From an uncultured Bacilli bacterium (GTDB lineage: Bacteria > Bacillota_I > Bacilli_A > RF39 > UBA660), in the NCBI GenBank assembly GCA_934140575.1, contig CAKPBJ010000003.1, forward strand, positions 37,692 through 101,691: 64,000 nt of DNA. Direction: 5' to 3'. Positions 18,289 to 26,725 of the stretch are shown here, piece by piece (within the stretch, counting starts at the first letter, position 1; each line of letters starts with the position of its first letter). Under the pieces are notes generated by a model, which was not told the DNA's origin, did no database searches, and saw nothing but the letters and a program-made list of their open reading frames with translations. A program made the translations under genes and the position numbers.

Positions 18289-18365
18289 GGCCTGTTGGTG
18301 AAGTGGCTTAACACACTGCCCTCTCAAGGCAGCATTCACGGATTCGAATTCCGTACAGGCTACCA
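18289..18365 (+). tRNA. tRNA-Glu (anticodon CUC)
   Basis: A full cloverleaf can be drawn: acceptor GGCCTGT with ACAGGCT (G1-U72 wobble), D stem GTG/CAC, anticodon stem CTGCC/GGCAG around loop CTCTCAA (anticodon CTC at loop positions 3-5), T arm ACGGA-TTCGAAT-TCCGT, and encoded CCA. The acceptor, D loop and T arm resemble Bacillus tRNA-Glu. It reads GAG only. The D loop and variable loop are one base longer than in the usual Glu(UUC) tRNA. Confidence 0.88.
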
Positions 18366-18410
18366 ATTGTAAAAGTTAAGTCCATTAAGGACTTTTTTTG
18401 TAGGTGATTT

Positions 18411-19175
18411 ATGTATAAAATATGTTTCTATTTCCTAGTTTTCATTATCTATTCATTTTTAGGATGGTTAATGGAAGTAATAGGAAAACTTATTGAAAAA
18501 CACAAATTTATAAATAGAGGCTATTTAATAGGTCCAATATGTCCAATATATGGTTCAGGATGCCTATTAATTTATTTTCTATTAAACAGATACAGTAACA
18601 ATATATTTATATTATTCATTGCTAGTATCTTTGTCTGCTCAGTTCTAGAATATTTAACCAGTTATTTCATGGAAAAAATATTTAAAACAAGATGGTGGGA
18701 TTATACACGAAGGAAATTTAATCTTAATGGAAGAATTTGTGCAGAAACAATGATACCATTCGGAATATTAGGCTGTTTTATGATTAAAGTACTAAATCCA
18801 ATAGTATTCAATTTTATAGAAACATTTCAAACTAATACAATTATAATTATAGGTATTATAATATTTATAATATTCATAACAGATAGTATAATATCAACAT
18901 GTATAATATTTAATTTTAGAAATACAATCAAAAATATAGAAAAAGATGCAACAGAAGAAATAACTAAAAAAGTACGTGAAGTATTCCTAAAGAAAGGTTA
19001 TTTCCAAAGACGTCTAATCAAAGCTTTCCCTAATATGATTAGTAAAAAAGAACGTCTAAATCTTATTAAGGAAAAAGTAAATCAAGAATTAAAAAACCTA
19101 GAAAAAGTAAGTATTAAAACAATAAATAAATTAAAAGAAGAATTACCAAATACTAAAAATGAAAAGGAGAAATAA
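18411..19175 (+). CDS. Putative ABC-transporter-permease-like membrane protein (CmpB family)
   Basis: 254 residues. The N-terminal part has four to five membrane segments with the family's marks FIIYSFLGWLMEVIGKLIE, NRGYLIGPICPIYGSGC, RWWDYTRRKFNLNGRICAE. The ~85-residue C-terminal tail is basic, coiled-coil-like and cytoplasmic. The family carries the name putative ABC transporter permease, though I know of no transport evidence. ATG follows GTAGGTGATTT just after the tRNA. A small acidic helical protein follows directly. Confidence 0.8.
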   Translation: MYKICFYFLVFIIYSFLGWLMEVIGKLIEKHKFINRGYLIGPICPIYGSGCLLIYFLLNRYSNNIFILFIASIFVCSVLEYLTSYFMEKIFKTRWWDYTRRKFNLNGRICAETMIPFGILGCFMIKVLNPIVFNFIETFQTNTIIIIGIIIFIIFITDSIISTCIIFNFRNTIKNIEKDATEEITKKVREVFLKKGYFQRRLIKAFPNMISKKERLNLIKEKVNQELKNLEKVSIKTINKLKEELPNTKNEKEK

Positions 19176-19176
19176 A

Positions 19177-19425
19177 ATGAAAGATGAAATAAAAGATGCA
19201 ATAGAAAATCAACTTGATAAAATAGAAACAAACGATGAAACAAAATCAATAGAAACAGAAAGAAAAATAAATGATTTAATATTTGAACAAAATTTAAAAG
19301 TTATGAAAAAAGAAGAATTAATAAAAAAATTAGACAGTTTAATAAAATCAAATAATGAAATTAATTATAATGAAGAAATGACTTCTGAAGAATTAGAAAA
19401 TTTACTAAAAAAGTATGATAACTAA
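19177..19425 (+). CDS. Small acidic helical protein (82 aa), unknown
   Basis: The frame is open from 19159, but the real start is ATG at 19177, preceded by AAAGGAGAAATAAA. The product is charged and heptad-like (MKDEIKDAIENQLDKIE..., VMKKEELIKKLDSLIK...), with no cysteine or membrane segment. It begins one base after the stop of the CmpB-like gene, so both are one operon, and it may pair with that protein's helical tail. No family recognised. Confidence 0.7.
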   Translation: MKDEIKDAIENQLDKIETNDETKSIETERKINDLIFEQNLKVMKKEELIKKLDSLIKSNNEINYNEEMTSEELENLLKKYDN

Positions 19426-19445
19426 AAATTATACTTTTTTTATTT
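19407..19445 (+). terminator. Intrinsic terminator
   Basis: AAAAAAGTAT (19407-19416) pairs with ATACTTTTTT (19431-19440); the stop codon lies in the loop. Confidence 0.7.
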
Positions 19446-19449
19446 TATA

Positions 19450-19478
19450 TTGAAAAAAATCTTAAAATATATTAAAAT
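19450..19478 (+). promoter_or_regulatory. Promoter for the Asn-rich membrane protein gene
   Basis: TTGAAA (19450-19455), 17 bases, TAAAAT (19473-19478). Confidence 0.6.
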
Positions 19479-19503
19479 CTATATAGTAAGATAGGTGAAT
19501 GAT

Positions 19504-20433
19504 ATGAATAATAATGGGGTAAATAATAATCAAATTAATCCAAATACAAATGCGAGTATAAATCAAAATATGACTAATACTAATATGAGTGTACAACAAA
19601 TAATAAATCAACAAAGTACTTCAAATCAAACACAAAATAATATTAATACAGTTCAACCATTAAATAGAAATGTACAAGATGTTAAAATAATAAAACAAAA
19701 GTCAAAATTAACACCAATTCTATTTATACTTTTATTATTGTTAGGTGCTTATACATTATATTCAAATTTAGATAATAAAAAGATAATAGAAAATTTAACA
19801 TACAATTGTACTCCAATAAGTTCAAAAAATGAAGATTCAAGTCTAGATATCAACTCTACTTTAGTAAAAGACTTATATAGTAAAGTCTACACTACAGTAA
19901 GAGAAGATGTAGCCCAACCGGAATGGAACGATACAATGAGAATCTATTTAGCTTATAGACAAATCACAGAGAACAAAAAGTACGATTCAAATTGTAATTT
20001 ATTTAATCAAAATGCTATGCCATCATATAGTTGTGAAGTGACAACAGATTTTGTTCCAAAAGCTTTTAAACAAAGCGATTTAGAAATAGAATGGAAAAAA
20101 TTATATGGTGAAAATACTCCACTTACATTTACAAATATCAAGTTAGATTATGATTGTATTGGTGGATATCAATATATAGCAGATAGACAAGAATATGTAC
20201 AAGGACGTTGTAGTGCTAATAAAGCATCAAAAGTAAAAGCAACAAAGAAACTAGAAAGCGCCACATCAAACGGTAATACAATAACATTAAAAGAAAGTGT
20301 TACATATGAAGGAACAGATAGTGGCGAAGTTGCAGACTATTTAAAAAGTGGATACTATTATTATAATTTTAGATTAGACATGAATTATAACTACGTTCTA
20401 GTAAATAGAACATATGAACCAAATTATAAATAA
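19504..20433 (+). CDS. Asn/Gln-rich membrane-anchored protein, unknown (309 aa)
   Basis: ATG at 19504 follows AGGTGAATGAT (an upstream GTG at 19495 lies in the binding site). Residues 1-65 are low-complexity Asn/Gln/Thr, presumably cytoplasmic; one membrane helix LTPILFILLLLLGAYTLY lies near residues 73-93; about 210 extracytoplasmic residues follow with four to five cysteines and beta-rich texture. A family was not recognised. It precedes the metallo-beta-lactamase gene by twelve bases, so they share an operon. Confidence 0.75.
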   Translation: MNNNGVNNNQINPNTNASINQNMTNTNMSVQQIINQQSTSNQTQNNINTVQPLNRNVQDVKIIKQKSKLTPILFILLLLLGAYTLYSNLDNKKIIENLTYNCTPISSKNEDSSLDINSTLVKDLYSKVYTTVREDVAQPEWNDTMRIYLAYRQITENKKYDSNCNLFNQNAMPSYSCEVTTDFVPKAFKQSDLEIEWKKLYGENTPLTFTNIKLDYDCIGGYQYIADRQEYVQGRCSANKASKVKATKKLESATSNGNTITLKESVTYEGTDSGEVADYLKSGYYYYNFRLDMNYNYVLVNRTYEPNYK

Positions 20434-20445
20434 AGGAGAAATTTT

Positions 20446-20976
20446 ATGGAAACTAAATGTGTCGTTACAGGTTTTTTAGATGAAAACTGTTATTTAATAA
20501 TTAAAAATGGAACTTGCTTGGTAGTAGATCCAGGTGATGATTTTCATAAAATAAAAGAAGAAATTGGTGATAATAAAATACTAGGTGTATTAATCACACA
20601 TTCCCACGCTGATCATATAGGAGCATTAAGAAACTTTCTAACAAAAAGAAGTATAAAAATATTTAAAAGAAGCAATCTAGAAGAAAAAGAATATACTATC
20701 GGAGATTTTAAATTTAAATGTATTTATACTCCAGGTCATTCAAAAGACTCAGTAACATTCTATTTTGAAGAAGAAAAAATAATGTTTGTCGGAGATTTCA
20801 TTTTCAAAGACAGTATTGGAAGATGTGACCTTCCTGGAGGTAGTGAATCTGAAATGAAAGATAGTATAAATAAAATACTTGAATATCCAGATGATATAAA
20901 ATTATATCCAGGTCACTATCAAGAAACAACTCTTGGTGATGAAAAAACAAATAATCAATTTTTAATTAATTCGTAA
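20446..20976 (+). CDS. Metallo-beta-lactamase fold hydrolase (glyoxalase II-like)
   Basis: 176 residues. Metal-binding motif THSHADHIGAL, then TPGHSKDSVTFYF, FVGDFIFKDSIGRCDLPGGS and a late LYPGHYQETTLGDEK, the order seen in small GloB-like hydrolases (YqgX group). It is shorter than full glyoxalase II, which has a C-terminal helical domain, so its substrate may differ. Start after AAAGGAGAAATTTT. Terminator overlaps the stop codon. Confidence 0.9.
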   Translation: METKCVVTGFLDENCYLIIKNGTCLVVDPGDDFHKIKEEIGDNKILGVLITHSHADHIGALRNFLTKRSIKIFKRSNLEEKEYTIGDFKFKCIYTPGHSKDSVTFYFEEEKIMFVGDFIFKDSIGRCDLPGGSESEMKDSINKILEYPDDIKLYPGHYQETTLGDEKTNNQFLINS

Positions 20977-20993
20977 TAATACGAATTTTTTTT
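20968..20993 (+). terminator. Intrinsic terminator
   Basis: AATTCGTA (20968-20975) pairs with TACGAATT (20980-20987), then T run. It contains the stop codon. Confidence 0.8.
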
Positions 20994-21023
20994 ATGTTAT
21001 AATTTAAAAAAGGAAGTGATAAT

Positions 21024-21668
21024 GTGGATAAATTATACTTAGAAATCCCAACTATTACAAGAAAACAAGAAACATATGAATTCATCCAAGAACACTTAGA
21101 TAATAATTCTTCAATTCATGGTTCAGGAAGTCTATATAGATTTGTAAATAAAGATAAGAATAATTATGAAGAATGGCTAAATAAACTGGAAAATGATTAT
21201 GTAATAATACCAAATGAAGAAAAAGTTCCTGCAAGAACATTTTTTCTAATAAGAGAATCTGATAATAAAATTATTGGTATGATTAACATAAGACTTGCCT
21301 TAAATGAAAGATTAAAAAAATTAGGAGGTCATATAGGGTACGGAATAAGACCATCAGAAAGAAAAAAAGGATATAATAAAATCAATTTATATTTAGGTTT
21401 AAAGATTTGTAACGAATATGGAATAGGTAACGTACTATTAGATGCTGATTTAAATAACCCCGCATCATGGAAAACAATGGAAGCATTAGGTGGTAAGAGA
21501 ATAAAAGAATATTTTGAGGATTCAAATTATCATTGTACAGTTGTAGACTATAGCATTGATGTATCTAAAGCTCTAAATGAGTACTCATTCTATGAAAATT
21601 ATATATCAAATAAAAATGAAAAAACTCTAAATATTATTAACGAAACAATTACAAAAATCAAAAAATAA
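21024..21668 (+). CDS. GNAT-family N-acetyltransferase
   Basis: GTG at 21024 follows AGGAAGTGAT; no ATG in this frame fits the site. 214 residues with the GNAT core: KIIGMINIRLALNERLKKLGGHIGYGIRPSERKKGYNKINLYLGL contains the acetyl-CoA-binding R-x-x-G region in the form RPSERKKGY, and VLLDADLNNPASWKTMEALGGKRIKEY is the usual motif B with Asn. Similar to small-molecule and ribosomal-protein acetyltransferases; the substrate is unknown. Monocistronic. Confidence 0.88.
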   Translation: MDKLYLEIPTITRKQETYEFIQEHLDNNSSIHGSGSLYRFVNKDKNNYEEWLNKLENDYVIIPNEEKVPARTFFLIRESDNKIIGMINIRLALNERLKKLGGHIGYGIRPSERKKGYNKINLYLGLKICNEYGIGNVLLDADLNNPASWKTMEALGGKRIKEYFEDSNYHCTVVDYSIDVSKALNEYSFYENYISNKNEKTLNIINETITKIKK

Positions 21669-21730
21669 TAAGTACAACTTTATTTTTAAATACTTTTATG
21701 GTATTATATAAAGCCATGGAAGTGATATAG

Positions 21731-22033
21731 ATGAAAGTTTGGACTAAAGTACATATTAAAGATAAAAATAAACAAGTAAATTTAATATCAAAAGCCTTTA
21801 CTAACTATTTATATACATATGGGCCTATATTAAATATATTTAGAAAATATAATATTTCAGCAGAAGATAAAAAATCACTTGATACATACATATCAAATAG
21901 AATTTCAGGGCTTCTTCTTTTATATTTATCTAAAGATTATGCAAGAATAAATGATATTGCGAATAAATATAATATAGATAGTTCAAGAATTGAAGATGTT
22001 ATACCAGAAATTGAAGGATACATAGAAAAATAA
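21731..22033 (+). CDS. Hypothetical helical protein (100 aa)
   Basis: ATG follows GGAAGTGATATAG. Compact helical protein: MKVWTKVHIKDKNKQVNLIS, LYTYGPILNIFRKYNIS, DTYISNRISGLLLLYLSKDYARIND and DVIPEIEGYIEK. No cysteine, no membrane span. The family was not recognised. It ends at a strong hairpin shared with the tiny convergent ORF at 22061-22147. Confidence 0.75.
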   Translation: MKVWTKVHIKDKNKQVNLISKAFTNYLYTYGPILNIFRKYNISAEDKKSLDTYISNRISGLLLLYLSKDYARINDIANKYNIDSSRIEDVIPEIEGYIEK

Positions 22034-22063
22034 AAGAACTTGCAAAAACAAGTTCTTTTTTTA
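22033..22063. terminator. Bidirectional-type terminator
   Basis: AAAGAACTTG (22033-22042) pairs with CAAGTTCTTT (22049-22058), with T run to the right and A-rich sequence to the left. Confidence 0.8.
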
Positions 22064-22147
22064 TATGTAAATTAGTACACTGAAGAAACCAATTAGCATT
22101 ACAATAAGCATTATAATAGAAATTATCTTTACAACTTTATCATTCAT
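22061..22147 (-). CDS. Tiny single-pass membrane peptide (28 aa)
   Basis: On the minus strand ATG (22147) follows AGTGAGGTGAAGATA, a strong ribosome binding site, and the frame closes at TAA 22061-22063. The product MNDKVVKIISIIMLIVMLIG-FFSVLIYI is one basic-then-hydrophobic helix. This topology resembles tiny DUF4044-like membrane proteins of Firmicutes, but it is too short to assign. Its stop meets the convergent terminator, which could serve as its own. Confidence 0.6.
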   Translation of the reverse strand: MNDKVVKIISIIMLIVMLIGFFSVLIYI

Positions 22148-22260
22148 TATCTTCACCTCACTAATAATAACTAATACTATTATAAAATAAATAGCAAATT
22201 TTGTAAAATTATTTAAAGAATATTTAAGAAAAAAATTTATATGATTAAATAGGTGATATA

Positions 22261-22845
22261 ATGATTAAATTCATAAAAAGAAACAAACTACTTTCTATTC
22301 TTATATTTCTAACTCTACTTATATTTATTATAGGATTACTATATCCAGCAGTAGTAGACAATAATACAAGAGAAATAATAAGTAAAAATATAACTGATTT
22401 AATATCATCAATAAAAAATAATATGTCATTTAAAGACTTTTTCAAATTATTATCAAGTAATTATACATTTATAATTATAATATGGATCTTAGGTATATCA
22501 ATATTCGGAACAATTATAGTATTAATATTATATTTATTTAAAGTATTTATATTTGGATTTGAATTATCTTCGCTAATTATAAATTTAAAACTAAGTAATA
22601 TTATATTTATAATTTTATATACATTACCTAATCTATTATATATAGCAATATATTTTATATTAGTTTTATTTAGTATAAGTTATTCAATAACACTATTTAA
22701 AATGATATTTCTCCATAAAAATTACACAATCAGATTAATAACAAAGAAATATATAAAAGTATTATTAGTATCATTATTATTAATACTTTTATTATCAATA
22801 ATAAATATATTTATAACTCCAAAGTTAATAAAAATATTCTTTTAA
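22261..22845 (+). CDS. spoIIM: SpoIIM-like stage II sporulation protein
   Basis: 194 residues with about five membrane helices: an N-terminal basic KFIKRNKLLSILIF anchor, an extracytoplasmic stretch near 36-62, then the conserved block NYTFIIIIWILGISIFGTIIVLILYLFKVFIFGFELSSLI and TLPNLLYIAIYFILVLFSISYS, which matches SpoIIM (NxxxixxiwllGlsxiG...lPxNlllip). SpoIIM belongs with SpoIID and SpoIIP to the engulfment peptidoglycan machinery. Partners are not in the window. ATG follows AGGTGATATA. Confidence 0.8.
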   Translation: MIKFIKRNKLLSILIFLTLLIFIIGLLYPAVVDNNTREIISKNITDLISSIKNNMSFKDFFKLLSSNYTFIIIIWILGISIFGTIIVLILYLFKVFIFGFELSSLIINLKLSNIIFIILYTLPNLLYIAIYFILVLFSISYSITLFKMIFLHKNYTIRLITKKYIKVLLVSLLLILLLSIINIFITPKLIKIFF

Positions 22846-22866
22846 TCAAATTATAAAATGTGTCAA

Positions 22867-22888
22867 TTTACACTTGATATTTTACACT
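22867..22888 (+). promoter_or_regulatory. Direct repeats overlapping the HTH gene promoter
   Basis: TTTACACT occurs at 22867-22874 and 22881-22888, fourteen bases apart; the first covers the first base of the -35 box and the second lies in the spacer. Possible binding site for the adjacent regulator. Confidence 0.35.
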
Positions 22889-22902
22889 CAAAGACATATA
22901 AT
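22874..22902 (+). promoter_or_regulatory. Promoter of the HTH gene
   Basis: TTGATA (22874-22879), 17 bases, TATAAT (22897-22902). Confidence 0.7.
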
Positions 22903-22921
22903 TATATTAGGAGGTTAAAAG

Positions 22922-23689
22922 ATGAAAGAATTAAATGTAGTATTAACTGAATTAGGTATTAGTAAGGTAAGACTAGCAAAGTATTTAGGTGTTTCAAGAC
23001 AAATGCTTTACAACTATTTAGCAATAGATGATTTAAATAATTGGCCTAAAGAAAAAGCTGCAAAATTACTAAGTCTTTTAAATATTGAAAGTATTAAAGA
23101 TTTAAATAATTTAAAAATAAATGGAGAATATATCATAGAAGTTGAAAATAGATTAAATGAAGGACTAAAAGATTCTCCAAATAAAGAAGTAATTGCAGAT
23201 TTGAAAGGGTTTAACAAAAAAGAGCAAGACTTGCTTTCAAGTATTATTACATTATTAAAAGAAAAACTTGCAAATGACAAAACAAAAGATACGTATAATT
23301 CATATATATATCTTCAACATTTCCTACAATCAATGGATACAAATGAAGAATTAAAGTTCATTTTAGCATATATGTCAAAATCATTAGGTTTTGTAGACCC
23401 AATGGAGTTTAATTTCAATAAGGATAGACAGTTTATCTTTGAAAGTATTTTATTTAGTGCAATGACACTTTATAATAATGGTGGAGCTTCAAAGAATAAA
23501 CTAGGGGAGTCACATAAGCGTTTCGTTCAAAGCATAGAACAAAAAAAAGAAGAAAAACTTTCACGTACTCAAGAACTTAATACAGTAAGAATTCAAGCTT
23601 TAAAAGAACTAGGATACACAGAAATTAATGAAGACAATGCAAAAGAAGTATTTGAAAAAATAGCAGAAATTCAATCAAGAAAGGTATAA
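22922..23689 (+). CDS. XRE-type helix-turn-helix protein with unknown C-terminal domain (255 aa)
   Basis: Start follows AGGAGGTTAAAAG. Residues 1-55 are a HTH of XRE type: VVLTELGISKVRLAKYLGVSRQMLYNYLAIDDLNNWPKEKAAKLLSLL. The rest is a soluble helical domain with PMEFNFNKDRQFIFES and a coiled-coil-like KEEKLSRTQELNTVRIQALKELGY near the end. No sensor family is recognised. Direct repeats over its own promoter suggest autoregulation. It stands just before the AT-rich region and surface protein, but a link is only inferred. Confidence 0.75.
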   Translation: MKELNVVLTELGISKVRLAKYLGVSRQMLYNYLAIDDLNNWPKEKAAKLLSLLNIESIKDLNNLKINGEYIIEVENRLNEGLKDSPNKEVIADLKGFNKKEQDLLSSIITLLKEKLANDKTKDTYNSYIYLQHFLQSMDTNEELKFILAYMSKSLGFVDPMEFNFNKDRQFIFESILFSAMTLYNNGGASKNKLGESHKRFVQSIEQKKEEKLSRTQELNTVRIQALKELGYTEINEDNAKEVFEKIAEIQSRKV

Positions 23690-24621
23690 TAATATATCTT
23701 TCTTTTTATATATAAATAGAGTAGAGTAAATATTATATATGATATATAAGTAAGTAATAATTAAGTTAAAACAATTTATATAATCAGTAATAAATAATCA
23801 ATTTAATAAAATCATATGAATATAAATATCAATAAATATAAAATTTTAAAATAAAAATATTTCCGACAATCTATACATATATATGATATTAAAATTATAA
23901 ATTATAAATTATCAAATATATAAAATTATATTATTTTTATTTATAAAACTATGATAAAATATTAATATAAAAGAAAAATAATTAAATCTTAAATTAATAT
24001 TAAATATATAAACTTTAGTGTATTTTTCACTTCTTTATAATATAGTTATAACTTCCTATAATTGATATTATGTTAACTTCTTAATATTTAAAAATATAAT
24101 ATTAAATTATATCATCATATAATTAAACCTATAATTCATTTTAATAGATTTCTATATAATGTTATCTATTATTCATCATCATATTAATATTTAATTTAAT
24201 TAAACAATACATTTATATTTATATTTATAATTAATAAGTTTTCTATTAAAACATCTATCTATATATAATCAATTATTCATCCTAATTAAATTAGCAACCA
24301 ATTTATTTATTCATCATATAATAATATATAACTTATCATAAAATTCCATAATAATTACTAAATTCATACATATCAAATTATTTATTAAAAAATCAAAGTG
24401 AATTTTAAGCGATTTAAATTTTTTAAATGAATAACTATCCACCTATTTTTCTTAAAATTAAATATAGAATTTAGATAAATTATTCATATAATAAAATATC
24501 AATGATTTATAAATATATTTATTCACCAGGAAATATTAAATAGATATACTAAGAACATATAGCATAATCACCCTACTTTACAATAACTGATAGGGGAAGT
24601 ATCATTATTTTTTTATAAGAG
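23690..24621. other. Extremely AT-rich noncoding region
   Basis: About 0.93 kb with no credible ORF on either strand. Bases 23881-23940 contain only two G or C, and 24181-24240 only three. It has a short tandem repeat (AAATTAT three times, 23892-23912) and scattered TTATTCA motifs (see the repeat entry). Near 24571-24595 CCCTA and TAGGG could pair ahead of a T run. It could be a degraded gene, an upstream control region or an RNA source; nothing in it is recognisable. Confidence 0.6.
24166..24529 (+). repeat. Scattered TTATTCA(T/C) motifs
   Basis: TTATTCATC is seen at about 24169, 24273 and 24306, TTATTCATA at 24480 and TTATTCACC at 24519. Such hits are easier to get in AT-rich DNA, so they may be chance. 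Confidence 0.3.
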
Positions 24622-24650
24622 TTGAAATTTTCATATAAATATGTTAGAAT
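24622..24650 (+). promoter_or_regulatory. Promoter of the thioester adhesin gene
   Basis: TTGAAA (24622-24627), 17 bases, TAGAAT (24645-24650); strong AAGGGGGAG ribosome site follows at 24661. Confidence 0.7.
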
Positions 24651-24677
24651 ATGTAGTCGTAAGGGGGAGAAAACCAT

Positions 24678-25709
24678 ATGAGAAAAAGTTTTAAATTATA
24701 TTTCACATTAGCATTAGTATCAGTATTATCAATATTTGGTATTACAAACGTACATGCAGAAGGTAATATGACAATTACCAATAAGGAATATGTAAAAACT
24801 ACATTTAGTGATGGAACAACAAGATCTGAAGCATATTTCAATACAGATAAAGGATTAGCATATTGTATTACACCAGAAAAAACTGGTGCTGCAAATGGTA
24901 CAGTATTATCATATACTGAATCAAAAAATTCAGGTGGAGTTCTATACTTATTAAGTAAAGAAGACACATCAAAAGAAGGATATTTAATTACTCAATTAGC
25001 TATCTGGAAATACAATAGTAATTTTATTCCTGAAATCTATAAAAAAGATTCTAATATTATGAGTAAAGTTGATGCTTTAGTAGCTGAAGCAAAAAGTAAT
25101 GAAAATTATTCAACAAATCCAACAGTTTCTTTAAGTTCAACTACTCTATCATTTAATGAATCATCTGATTCAGAATATTATGTATCAGATGAAGTAACTA
25201 TTAAAACATCAGGAGTAAATAGTGTTACAATATCATTAAGTAATGCACCAGAAGGAACTATTATAGTTGGAAGTGATGGCACTGAAAAAACTACATTCAG
25301 TGATGGAGAAACATTCGTTGTTAAAGTACCTCAATCAAGTGCAACATCTGCAGTAACATTAAACGGTACAGTATCAGCAACAGGAACAGTATTATCATAT
25401 GATAGATATGCTGGTGGAAAATGGCAAGATTTAATCGCATTAGTTAAATCAAATAAAACAGTTACTACAGATTTTTCTGGAACAGTAAATCCTGTAAAAA
25501 GAGTATGTGAAAATACTAATGGTAAATACTATGACAAAGATGGAAATATAACTGATGAAGCAACATACAAAGCTCAATGTGAAACAGTTGTACCTGTACC
25601 AAATACAGCTAGTTCAAACAACATAATATATACAGTAATTGGTATATTATTAGTTAGTGGCTCAGCAATTGGAGTTAGTATTTACAGAAAAAAACTATTT
25701 AATAAATAA
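24678..25709 (+). CDS. Thioester-domain (TED) surface protein with sorting-type C-terminus (343 aa)
   Basis: Signal peptide residues 1-27 (KSFKLYFTLALVSVLSIFGI... HAEG). Residues ~30-140 match a class of Gram-positive thioester domains: AYCI with Cys63 and ITQLAIW with Gln106, the residues that form an internal Cys-Gln bond able to bind host or surface amines. A beta-sandwich-like stalk follows, then a CxnCxx-type pair in ENTNGKYYDKDGN... AQCE. The end VPNTASSNN, a hydrophobic helix and KKLFNK resembles a sortase signal (VPNTA in place of LPXTG). No sortase is in the window. Promoter and terminators indicate a single-gene unit. Confidence 0.82.
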   Translation: MRKSFKLYFTLALVSVLSIFGITNVHAEGNMTITNKEYVKTTFSDGTTRSEAYFNTDKGLAYCITPEKTGAANGTVLSYTESKNSGGVLYLLSKEDTSKEGYLITQLAIWKYNSNFIPEIYKKDSNIMSKVDALVAEAKSNENYSTNPTVSLSSTTLSFNESSDSEYYVSDEVTIKTSGVNSVTISLSNAPEGTIIVGSDGTEKTTFSDGETFVVKVPQSSATSAVTLNGTVSATGTVLSYDRYAGGKWQDLIALVKSNKTVTTDFSGTVNPVKRVCENTNGKYYDKDGNITDEATYKAQCETVVPVPNTASSNNIIYTVIGILLVSGSAIGVSIYRKKLFNK

Positions 25710-25713
25710 AAAA

Positions 25714-25765
25714 AGATGAACTATGATTCATCTAATGCAACCTTATAATTAAGGTTGTTTTTTTA
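25714..25765 (+). terminator. Double hairpin terminator
   Basis: AGATGAA/TTCATCT (25714-25720, 25727-25733), then CAACCTTA/TAAGGTTG (25738-25745, 25750-25757) with T run. Confidence 0.8.
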
Positions 25766-25786
25766 TTTAAAATTAACCTACATCCC

Positions 25787-26617
25787 CTATTTATTTATAT
25801 GTTTTCCATGATTAATAATTACACCACTTCCACCATCAAACTCTCTATAATCAAAATCCCCATTAAACATTTTAATAGCCTTATCAATCTCACCAAATAT
25901 ATAACTAATAATGATTCCCTTATTCTTAACACTCAATTCATCAATCTTATCAAAATATGCGCTCTTTTTTACATACTCTAATATATTAGAAAGATAAATT
26001 AAATCATATGTATCATTGATTTTTAAATCAAGTAAATTGCTTTCAATATAATTAATTTGAACATTTTGTAATATATCCCTCAATTTATAATATTCATTAT
26101 TATCTAAATACTTATTTTGTATTATAGCTTGTTCTTCAAAAACACTTTCCGAAGAAAATAAAGTTGAATTATATATATCGTACCAATCATTATATTGAAA
26201 TAAGTAAGTCCAAAAATCTTCTGATTCATCATCTAATTTTTTTCTTATTTTATCAAAATATAAATCATCATAATATTCATCTAAAAAAGTTTCTGTAGTA
26301 CTAAAGAAAAATTTGATATATTCATCTCTAGATAAAGACTTAATAGAAGCAATCTTTAATTTTAAAAAGAATTTTGGAAAAGCACTTATATCAAATGCAT
26401 CAATTTTACTAGGTTTAGTAAGAAGTGTGTTAAGTATTTGATCACCACTACCAATAACAGATAGTACCTTATCCTTATTAAGTAATAAATCAATAAACTC
26501 ATTTAGTTTTTCATTAGTTTTCTTATATATAAACGATTCACTATGAAAAGTATTTTTACCATTTAAATTACTATAATTTCCCCTAACAATACTTTGAGCA
26601 ACATCTTTATAATCCAT
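25787..26617 (-). CDS. SAM-dependent methyltransferase-like protein (DUF3419-like)
   Basis: 276 residues. A Rossmann-type region KVLSVIGSGDQILNTLLTKPSKIDAFDIS looks like motif I (with GSGDQ) and the acidic end of strand beta2, as in BtaA/DUF3419 methyltransferases; YDLIYLSNILEYV resembles the motif IV strand. The C-terminus ends in HGKHINK. It is alone, facing away from the adhesin. Substrate and certainty of enzyme activity are open; the motif-I glycine pattern is imperfect. Confidence 0.65.
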   Translation of the reverse strand: MDYKDVAQSIVRGNYSNLNGKNTFHSESFIYKKTNEKLNEFIDLLLNKDKVLSVIGSGDQILNTLLTKPSKIDAFDISAFPKFFLKLKIASIKSLSRDEYIKFFFSTTETFLDEYYDDLYFDKIRKKLDDESEDFWTYLFQYNDWYDIYNSTLFSSESVFEEQAIIQNKYLDNNEYYKLRDILQNVQINYIESNLLDLKINDTYDLIYLSNILEYVKKSAYFDKIDELSVKNKGIIISYIFGEIDKAIKMFNGDFDYREFDGGSGVIINHGKHINK

Positions 26618-26671
26618 AAAACATCTCCCCTTAAAGTGCTTTATATTATATCATATTAAATTAAAAAATAT

Positions 26672-26702
26672 CAAAAAAAGACTAATTACTTATAATTAGT
26701 CC
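26672..26702 (-). terminator. Terminator of deoB
   Basis: Minus-strand stem GACTAATTA / TAATTAGTC (26680-26688 and 26693-26701) followed by a T run toward 26672. Confidence 0.8.
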
Positions 26703-26725
26703 ATCTAATATATAAAGAATAAGAA

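Noticed and set aside
23690..24677. Coding gene hidden in the AT-rich stretch
   Set aside because: No open frame of useful length with a ribosome site was found on either strand.
24644..24967. Minus-strand open frame across the adhesin start
   Set aside because: Shadow frame of the signal peptide region, with no ribosome site or known motif.
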